Assembly (NCBI RefSeq): GCF_018682675.1
Contig: NZ_JAFMTR010000042.1
Location: 62,001 to 126,000 of the forward strand
Length of the DNA: 64,000 bases
Origin: Sphingopyxis soli
GTDB taxonomy: Bacteria > Pseudomonadota > Alphaproteobacteria > Sphingomonadales > Sphingomonadaceae
Direction: 5' to 3'
The translations under genes and the position numbers were made by a program. Of the stretch, positions 58,545-64,000 are shown one piece after another (within the stretch, counting starts at the first letter, position 1; every line of letters begins with the position of its first letter). Under the pieces are notes generated by a model that worked only from the letters and a program-made list of their open reading frames with translations, did no database searches and had not been told where the DNA came from.

Positions 58545-59105
58545 TTAGGCTAGCTTGACCATCAGGTGAGCGATCCGGGCATGATCATCAATCATCGCCG
58601 ATTGCGCCACTGCATTCTCCACACCGACCATCGACATGATCCGCTCTAAAGGAATCGTTTCTGAGCTGCCGTGCGGGTCTTCCCATTCAGGCACGTTTTC
58701 ACGCCGGTGAGTCCAATCCACAATATCCCACTTGCCCATATGGCCGAATTTTTCCCACACGGCATCGAGGCACTGAATATCGGCTTCGCTCAGTTCATCC
58801 AGATCGTCGTCGGTCACGTCGGCTTTGACGGCGAGCTGATGGTTCGCTCGATCTTCCAGAAATGCAGACCAGCCACAGGCATCAAGGTCACGTTCGCCGT
58901 TGATGTGCGAATAGGTGACAGAGTTTACCGGGCCGTGCGGCATTGAGACTCGGCGCTCATCCAAAATGGGCGCCCCAAAAGTCGTGATGCTTTCGCGGTC
59001 GGCGAGGTAAACCAGTTTGATCGCCTTCAGCACATCAAGTGTCCGGTTCGGAACCTTGCACGCAAGGTAAGCGATAACCTGTGCTGCCTTTACCGGATTA
59101 TACAT
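58545..59105 (-). CDS. Panacea-domain (SocA/DUF4065) antitoxin
   Basis: This 186-aa protein has the Panacea domain (DUF4065, SocA/GepA-like): AAQVIAYLACKVPNRTLDVL, KAIKLVYLADRESITTFGAP, DERRVSMPHGPVNSVTYSHI and the helical part with WEKFGHMGKWDIVDWTH and ETIPLERIMSMVG. Panacea antitoxins neutralise toxins of many unrelated folds, and in Caulobacter SocA delivers SocB to ClpXP. Codon and base use look less GC-rich than the chromosome, consistent with transfer. Gene order antitoxin-toxin is normal. Confidence 0.85.
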   Translation of the reverse strand: MYNPVKAAQVIAYLACKVPNRTLDVLKAIKLVYLADRESITTFGAPILDERRVSMPHGPVNSVTYSHINGERDLDACGWSAFLEDRANHQLAVKADVTDDDLDELSEADIQCLDAVWEKFGHMGKWDIVDWTHRRENVPEWEDPHGSSETIPLERIMSMVGVENAVAQSAMIDDHARIAHLMVKLA

Positions 59106-59162
59106 CTGGTTCCTCCGGGCGCTAATAGCGCCCCACTGCCGGGGGGGTATATGCCTGCGGCC

Positions 59163-59182
59163 CTAAAATTGCACTAAAATTG
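59163..59182 (-). promoter_or_regulatory. Tandem 9-bp repeat upstream of the Panacea pair
   Basis: CTAAAATTG occurs at 59163-59171 and again at 59174-59182, an 11-bp period that places both on the same DNA face, about 60-80 bp upstream of the antitoxin start. It is the most A/T-rich stretch of this intergenic region and could be an operator or promoter of the toxin-antitoxin operon. Confidence 0.35.
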
Positions 59183-59319
59183 ATATCAGACTCACGCTGA
59201 ACGATCACTGAGCCAAAACGCCGCTCAGGACTTCAAGAAATCCTTATGTGGTATCGAATGAGGGAACGATTTGAACCAGCGGGTCGAAACGCCAGCGTTT
59301 TCAATCCACTAAGGGAAGG

Positions 59320-59339
59320 AAATGGAGGAGAGTGAGGGA
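59320..59339 (+). repeat. attR, overlapping the tRNA-Ser 3' end
   Basis: This is the second 20-bp copy of AAATGGAGGAGAGTGAGGGA, covering the last 17 nt of the intact tRNA-Ser gene and 3 bp beyond. The identical left copy is at 47252-47271. Confidence 0.92.
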
Positions 59340-59412
59340 TTCGAACCCTCGGTACCGTTGCCGGCACTTCGCATTTCGAGTGCGACGCTTTCGACCACTC
59401 AGCCAACTCTCC
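59323..59412 (-). tRNA. tRNA-Ser(CGA)
   Basis: The 90-nt gene folds with acceptor stem GGAGAGT/ACTCTCC, anticodon stem TCGCA/TGCGA around loop CTCGAAA (anticodon CGA, reads TCG), a long variable arm typical of serine tRNAs and T-arm GAGGGTTCGAATCCCTC. CCA is encoded. Position 73 is T, whereas tRNA-Ser usually has G73; SerRS depends mainly on the long arm, so function is expected. The 3' end is the attachment site of the island. Confidence 0.96.
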
Positions 59413-59503
59413 TCGCTGAGAGGAGACGCCCCTAGCGGCGGCCGCCGAGTCTTGCAACCCTCTCGTCACAAAATCGTCGGCCGCCATCTGCGTCCGCAAT
59501 GTA

Positions 59504-62500
59504 TCAGGGTTTATCGGCCTCCCACCAATAGGGCTGCCGCTTGCGTGTCCCTGTGCCGACCTCGTCCATCGTCAGCGGATCGTAGAGCCGTCCGCCGAGC
59601 ATGACGCGATGGATTTTCTCGGTATTGCGGATGTCCTGCGTCGGATCGGCGTCGAGAATCAGCAGATCGGCGAGCTTGCCGACCTCGAGAGAGCCAACAT
59701 CCTTTGCATAGCCCAGCGATGTCGCCGGCATGATCGTCGCGGCGCGCAAGGCATCGATATTGCTCCAGCCGCCGCGCACGAAGGACCAGATTTCCCAATG
59801 CGCGCCGAGCCCCGCCTGCTGGCCATGCGCCCCGATCGAGACCATGCGGCCGGTATCGGCGATTTTCTTCGCCTCGCGGGCACTGTCGTCGTCGACATAG
59901 TCGCCCTCGGGCGCGATCACGCGGCGCTTGTTGTTCGCGGCGAGTTCCGCAGGCGGCGCGTGGCGCGAAAGGATCGGCTGCTCCCATACATTGGTGTGGG
60001 CGCGCCAATAGGGGTCGCCCGCAGGTCCGCCATAGGTCACGACAAGCGTCGGCGTGTAGTCGGTCCTGGTCTGACCCCAGAGCTGTACCAGATCCTTGTA
60101 GAAGGTGTGGAGCGGGATGTTGTGCTCGACGGTCGAATTGCCGTCCTGAATGAGCGTGACGTCCATCGTGTAGAGCGAGCCGCCCTCGGGCACGACCTCC
60201 ATGCCTTCGGCCTGCGCCGCCTTCACAACCATCTGGCGCTGCTCGCGGCGCGGCTGGTTGTAATTCTTGACGCTGTGCGCACCCTGCGCCTTCAGGCGGC
60301 GGACATGCGCGAGCGCATCCTCATAACTGTTGATTTCGGCATAGATACCAGCCGCCTTCGCCCCATAGATGATCTCGCCGGTCGAGAAGATGCGCGGCGC
60401 GAGAATTAACCCTGCACGCTGCATTTCGGACGACACGAAAATCTCCGAGGCGCGCGACGAAGGGTTGTGGCTGGTCGTCGTCCCCATCGCGAGGTTGACG
60501 ATTTCCGACCAGTTATGCTGCGGCACCAGCTCGTCGTCGCCATGCGGTCCGTGGGCATGAGCGTCGACGAAGCCGGGGACGATCGTCTTGCCGGTCGCAT
60601 CGACCGTTACGGCGTTCGCGGGCACCTGCACTCGGACGGTGTCCGCAGAGCCGACGAACTCGATCCGGTCGTTCTCGATGACGATCAGCCCGTTGTCGAT
60701 GATGCCGCCGTCCTTGTCGGCCATGGTGACGATCTTTGCGCCGGTGATGACGACGGTGCCTTTCGGCTTTGATGCGGCCTGCGTCATCGCGAGCGACACG
60801 CCGTCGGTCGGCGGCGTGAATTCGGGCGCCTTGTCGTCGGTCGGCGCGTTGGCGAAGAAGCTGCCGAGATCGGCGCTGAACAGCGTTGCGCCGCGGCTCC
60901 AGTGCAGGCGGCTGCCGCCGTTCGACCAGTGGATATAGTCGGCGCCGCTGCCGCTGACGCGCGTCACCGGGAGCGCGCCGCTCTTGGTCCCGAGCGACAC
61001 ATCCTGTCCGCCCGGCATCAGCGGCGTGACATAGGCGTCGTAATTCTGCCGGAAGGCGAGGGTGCGGCCATCGGGCGACACTTCATAGTCGCTGACGAGT
61101 TCGCCGCTGGCGTGGACGCGCCTGTCCTGCCCGTGCAGATCGGTCGAGACAAGCTGATTCTTGCCGTCGGCCGACGCGATCATGAAGATGCGGTCGCTGG
61201 CGGCGCCGAACTGTGGCTTCGCGCCGTTGTCGCTCACGCGTTCGGCCGCGCCGCCGCTTACCGCGATACGGTAGATGCCGGGATTCTCGCCCCAGCGTTC
61301 CGACCGGAGGCCGCCGCCCGAGCGCTTTTCAAACGCGATCAGCTTGCCGTCGGGCGAGAAGCGTGGCTCGGCATAGTGGCCGGGGCTGGCCGTGATCTTG
61401 CGCGACGATCCGCCGCCCCGTCCGACGATGTGGATTTCGCCAAGCCCGGCGTCGGTCCAGCGCACGAACACAATAGATTTGCCGTCGTGCGACCAGCTGG
61501 GCCACAGTTCGAACGCATTGTCCTTCGCGGCAGTCAGGCGTCGCGCGGTTCCGCCGGCTGCAGGCTTGATCCACAGTTTGCCGAGCGTTTCGAAGACGAC
61601 GGTGCTTCCATCGGGCGACACTTCGGCCCAGCGCGGCATTTTCGTCTCGAAGCTGTCGGGCGCGACCTCGACCGCCGGGTGGGTCGCATCGATGATGACC
61701 CGGTCGTCGCTGATGCTGAACGGGATGATCCGCGCCTCGCCGCCCGCGCTGCTCACGCGGCGGAGCTTGCCTCCGGCCCAGAAGACGACGTCCTGGCTGT
61801 CGGGTGTCCAGCTCATATTCGGATAGACGCCGGTCACCGCCCAGGTCTCCTGCACATCCTGGTCGAGCGCGTCATAGAGCTTCTTCTCGGCGCCCGAGGC
61901 GAGGTCTTTCACATAGAGCTTCGATTGCGTTCCCTCGCGGCGGACATAGGCGAGCTTCTTGCCATCGGGCGACGGGGAGGGGCGCACGGCGCCGCCGGGG
62001 CCAGCTGCCACGGTCGTGACCTCGCCATCGTTCAGGTCGTAGCGCTCGATGTGGAACAGGTCGCCGTTGCTGTCCTGTGCATATTCGAAGATCGGTCCCG
62101 GCGTGACGTTGCGCGTGTAATAAACCCCGTTGCCGTCGGGCGCGAAGGTCGGTTCGCCAAGTTCCTTCTGATGACGTTCGCTGGGTTTCTTGACCAGCGG
62201 CACGCCCGCGCCGCCCGAGACGTGATACATCCAGACCTCGCCGGTGCCGAGCGAGCGACCGGTGGTGAAATGCTTCTTCGCGACGATGAACTGCCCGTCG
62301 GGGCTCCAGCTCGGCTGGTTGAGCAGGCGGAACTCTTCCTTGCTGAGCTGGCGCTTGTCGCTGCCGTCGCGGTTCATCAGCCAGATATTGTCGCCGCCGC
62401 CGCGGTCCGAGACGAAGGCGATACGCTTGCCGTCGGGCGAGAAACGCGGCTGATGCTCATAGGCAAGCCCTTCGGCGATCCGCGTCGGCGTGCCCCCCTC

Positions 62501-62737
62501 GATCGGCATGGTATAGATGTCGCCGAGCAGGTCGAAGGCAATGGTGCGCCCGTCGGGCGCAACGTCGACGTTCATCCAGCTGCCCTCGTCGACCGCGATC
62601 GGCACCTTGTGCGTCGTCATGCCGGGAGGGGCGTTGACGTCCCACTTTTCGGGCTGGGCATCGGCGGGAGCAGCCTGCGCCCATGCCGAAGTCGAGCAGG
62701 CCAATGCCGCCGTGAAGGCGAGTGCGAAGCGCGCCAT
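59504..62737 (-). CDS. Exported amidohydrolase fused to a TolB/Tricorn-like propeller
   Basis: This 1077-aa protein has a signal peptide (MARFALAFTAALACSTSAWA) and a first half of about 600 residues made of PD40/WD40-like repeats (RFSPDGKRIAFVSDRGGGDN, SWSPDGQFIVAKKHF, EVSPDGSTVVFETLG). The second half is a metal-dependent amidohydrolase: VPGFVDAHAHGPHGDDE with the HxH metal site, SVKNYNQPRREQ whose Lys may be carboxylated, NSTVEHNIPLHTF with a His ligand, and LEVGKLADLLILDADP. Likely a periplasmic peptidase-like or cyclic-amide hydrolase; the substrate is unknown. Such fusions are common in sphingomonads. Confidence 0.92.
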   Translation of the reverse strand: MARFALAFTAALACSTSAWAQAAPADAQPEKWDVNAPPGMTTHKVPIAVDEGSWMNVDVAPDGRTIAFDLLGDIYTMPIEGGTPTRIAEGLAYEHQPRFSPDGKRIAFVSDRGGGDNIWLMNRDGSDKRQLSKEEFRLLNQPSWSPDGQFIVAKKHFTTGRSLGTGEVWMYHVSGGAGVPLVKKPSERHQKELGEPTFAPDGNGVYYTRNVTPGPIFEYAQDSNGDLFHIERYDLNDGEVTTVAAGPGGAVRPSPSPDGKKLAYVRREGTQSKLYVKDLASGAEKKLYDALDQDVQETWAVTGVYPNMSWTPDSQDVVFWAGGKLRRVSSAGGEARIIPFSISDDRVIIDATHPAVEVAPDSFETKMPRWAEVSPDGSTVVFETLGKLWIKPAAGGTARRLTAAKDNAFELWPSWSHDGKSIVFVRWTDAGLGEIHIVGRGGGSSRKITASPGHYAEPRFSPDGKLIAFEKRSGGGLRSERWGENPGIYRIAVSGGAAERVSDNGAKPQFGAASDRIFMIASADGKNQLVSTDLHGQDRRVHASGELVSDYEVSPDGRTLAFRQNYDAYVTPLMPGGQDVSLGTKSGALPVTRVSGSGADYIHWSNGGSRLHWSRGATLFSADLGSFFANAPTDDKAPEFTPPTDGVSLAMTQAASKPKGTVVITGAKIVTMADKDGGIIDNGLIVIENDRIEFVGSADTVRVQVPANAVTVDATGKTIVPGFVDAHAHGPHGDDELVPQHNWSEIVNLAMGTTTSHNPSSRASEIFVSSEMQRAGLILAPRIFSTGEIIYGAKAAGIYAEINSYEDALAHVRRLKAQGAHSVKNYNQPRREQRQMVVKAAQAEGMEVVPEGGSLYTMDVTLIQDGNSTVEHNIPLHTFYKDLVQLWGQTRTDYTPTLVVTYGGPAGDPYWRAHTNVWEQPILSRHAPPAELAANNKRRVIAPEGDYVDDDSAREAKKIADTGRMVSIGAHGQQAGLGAHWEIWSFVRGGWSNIDALRAATIMPATSLGYAKDVGSLEVGKLADLLILDADPTQDIRNTEKIHRVMLGGRLYDPLTMDEVGTGTRKRQPYWWEADKP

Positions 62738-62877
62738 TTAATTATCCCCTGTTGAAATTTGCAGCGACCATATGATTTGCCGCGCCACATGCAAGGGACT
62801 GGTTTCAACGAAGAACTGGCACGGTCGACGGGCGACTGCTAGCGCGGTCGAAACATGGAAAAATCGGGAGAGCTGAT

Positions 62878-64000
62878 GTGCCGCTGACGGGAATAAGGGT
62901 ACTCGATTTCGGCCGCTACATCGCGGGCCCGTATTGCGCGGCATTGCTCGGCGATTATGGTGCCGACGTCATCCGCATCGAGGCGCCCGGCGGCAACGAC
63001 GATCGCTACACCGTCCCGGTCGCGGAGGACGGATCTGGCGCGATGTTCATGCAGATGAACCGCGGCAAGCGGTGCCTGAGCCTGAAGCCCGGAAGCCCCG
63101 AGGGCCGCGAGATCGTCCGGCGGCTCGTCGAAACCGCCGATGTCGTCGTCGCCAACCTGCCGCACGATGCGCTCGTCAAGCTCGGCCTCGACTATGACAG
63201 CCTGTCGGCGATCAATCCGCGCATCATCCTCGCGACCGCATCGGCATTCGGTAGCGACGGGCCGCTCGCAAAAAATGTCGGTTTCGATGCGGTTGGGCAG
63301 GCGATGTCGGGGTCGGTGCATCTGACCGGCACGCCCGACCAGCCTTATCGCGCGCAGGTCAATTTCGTCGATTTCGGCACCGCGCTCCACACCGCGTTCG
63401 GCGTTATGGTTGCACTGCGCGAACGCGAGACGACGGGGAAGGGGCAGTGCGTGTCCGGGTCACTGCTCGGCACCGCGCTTGCGATGACCAATTCGCTGAC
63501 GATCGACCATGCGCTGAACGGCATCGAACGGCAGCCGATCGGCAATCGCAGCTTCAGTTCGGGGCCGACCGACATATTCCGCACCCGCGATGGCTGGATC
63601 GTCACCCAGATTGTCGGCGGTAGCATCTTCGCGCGATGGGCCGGGCTGATGGGTCGGCCCGAACTGGTCGATGACCCGCGCTACGCCAGCGATATTCTGC
63701 GCGGCGACAATGGCGAGGAGCTGAGCGTCATCATGCAGCAATGGTGCATCGACCGCACCAGCAGCGACGCAATCGCGGAGCTTGGCGCCGCGCGCGTGCC
63801 CGCAGCGCCCGTGTTGCGGTCCAGCGAGGTGCTGGCGCAGCCGCAGGTCAGGGCGATGGCGCTCGTCGAGCCGGTTTCCTATCCCGGCGCAGCCCGGGAC
63901 ATTCCGATGATCCGGGCGCCGATAGATCTGTCGGGAAGCGCCAAGGCCGATCCCGCACGCGCCCCGCGCGTCGGCGAGCACAGCGATATGATACTCGCCG
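62878..64000 (+). CDS. Family III CoA-transferase (CaiB/BaiF type), 3' end outside window
   Basis: The gene starts at GTG 62878 with GGGAG 8 nt upstream and runs open to the window edge (374 codons). It shows GIRVLDFGRYIAGPYCAALL, GADVIRIEAPGGND, MNRGKRCLSLKPGSPEGREI and VNFVDFGTALHTAFGVMVAL, where the Asp of FVDFGTA matches the catalytic Asp of formyl-CoA and carnitine CoA-transferases. RSSEVLAQPQVRAM is the conserved C-terminal part. It moves CoA between carboxylic acids; substrate unknown. Only the last few residues should be missing. Confidence 0.92.
   Translation, partial: MPLTGIRVLDFGRYIAGPYCAALLGDYGADVIRIEAPGGNDDRYTVPVAEDGSGAMFMQMNRGKRCLSLKPGSPEGREIVRRLVETADVVVANLPHDALVKLGLDYDSLSAINPRIILATASAFGSDGPLAKNVGFDAVGQAMSGSVHLTGTPDQPYRAQVNFVDFGTALHTAFGVMVALRERETTGKGQCVSGSLLGTALAMTNSLTIDHALNGIERQPIGNRSFSSGPTDIFRTRDGWIVTQIVGGSIFARWAGLMGRPELVDDPRYASDILRGDNGEELSVIMQQWCIDRTSSDAIAELGAARVPAAPVLRSSEVLAQPQVRAMALVEPVSYPGAARDIPMIRAPIDLSGSAKADPARAPRVGEHSDMILA

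Larger units (their letters stand above)
47252..59339 (+). mobile_element. Integrative element in the 3' end of tRNA-Ser(CGA)
   Basis: About 12.1 kb is bounded by 20-bp direct repeats that copy the last 17 nt of tRNA-Ser plus 3 flanking bases. The integrase lies 141 bp inside attL, which is the usual place for P4-type enzymes. Contents are integrase, HTH excisionase, small early-type genes, RepA-like ATPase with repeats, acyltransferase, a leftward cascade of six overlapping genes, a truncated virion gene and a toxin-antitoxin pair. No terminase, portal, capsid, relaxase or mating genes are visible. A satellite or a remnant prophage fits best. Confidence 0.88.

Noticed and set aside
60902-62755. 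Open frame of 617 codons on the plus strand
   Set aside because: Antisense to the propeller part of the amidohydrolase; its periodicity mirrors the PD40 repeats.

Overview
The window is GC-rich chromosomal DNA, densely packed with operons, from an alphaproteobacterium of the order Sphingomonadales, most likely Sphingopyxis or a close relative. Supporting signs are a GcrA-type cell-cycle regulator, a SapC-family protein, the gene order lapA-pyrF-trpF-trpB-trpA-accD-folC, a separate F0 operon atpI-B-E-F'-F, and an amidohydrolase fused to a Tricorn-like propeller. The genus is inferred from gene content and style; no search was run.

Left part (1-33 kb): a 5'-oriented fragment of a SapC-like gene, an FAD-linked dehydrogenase, a DEAD-box helicase, an MDR oxidoreductase, tRNA-Ala(CGC), a DUF4349-like lipoprotein, a UvrD/PcrA helicase, a DUF2520 protein, an MHS-type transporter, rsmD and an RluB-type pseudouridine synthase, an orphan receiver protein and ampG. 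A long minus-strand biosynthetic operon follows (lapA, pyrF, trpF, trpB, DUF559 gene, trpA, accD, folC). Its upstream neighbours are purB, an EF-hand protein, rnk and radC. Next come the envelope lipid-transport trio ydbH-ynbE-ydbL and the F0 ATP synthase operon with a clear terminator on each side.

Middle part (32-47 kb): GST, SDR, uvrC, a thioesterase, recO, leuB, metZ, apaG and a LysR regulator on tightly packed frames, then a class-A-beta-lactamase-like hydrolase, parE, an outer-membrane beta-barrel, a thioesterase, gcrA, an ABC-2 permease and hspQ.

Accessory region (47,252-59,339): an integrated element of about 12.1 kb sits at the 3' end of tRNA-Ser(CGA), bounded by 20-bp direct repeats. 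It carries a P4-type tyrosine integrase, an excisionase-like HTH protein, a rightward module of small genes ending in a RepA-like AAA ATPase followed by a repeat-rich candidate origin, an O-acyltransferase, and a leftward cascade of six small genes in which each start overlaps the previous stop by 4 nt. It also holds the truncated 3' end of a phage virion-type gene, a small membrane protein and a Panacea-type toxin-antitoxin pair. No capsid, portal, terminase or conjugation genes are seen, so a phage satellite or a decayed integrative element are both possible.

Right edge (59.3-64 kb): tRNA-Ser(CGA), the large amidohydrolase and the start of a family III CoA-transferase gene.

The two most unusual items are a 425-bp DUF559 nuclease cassette with 45-bp hairpin-bearing terminal inverted repeats sitting exactly between the trpB stop and the trpA start, and the tRNA-Ser island with its overlapping-gene cascade, repeat region and Panacea pair.
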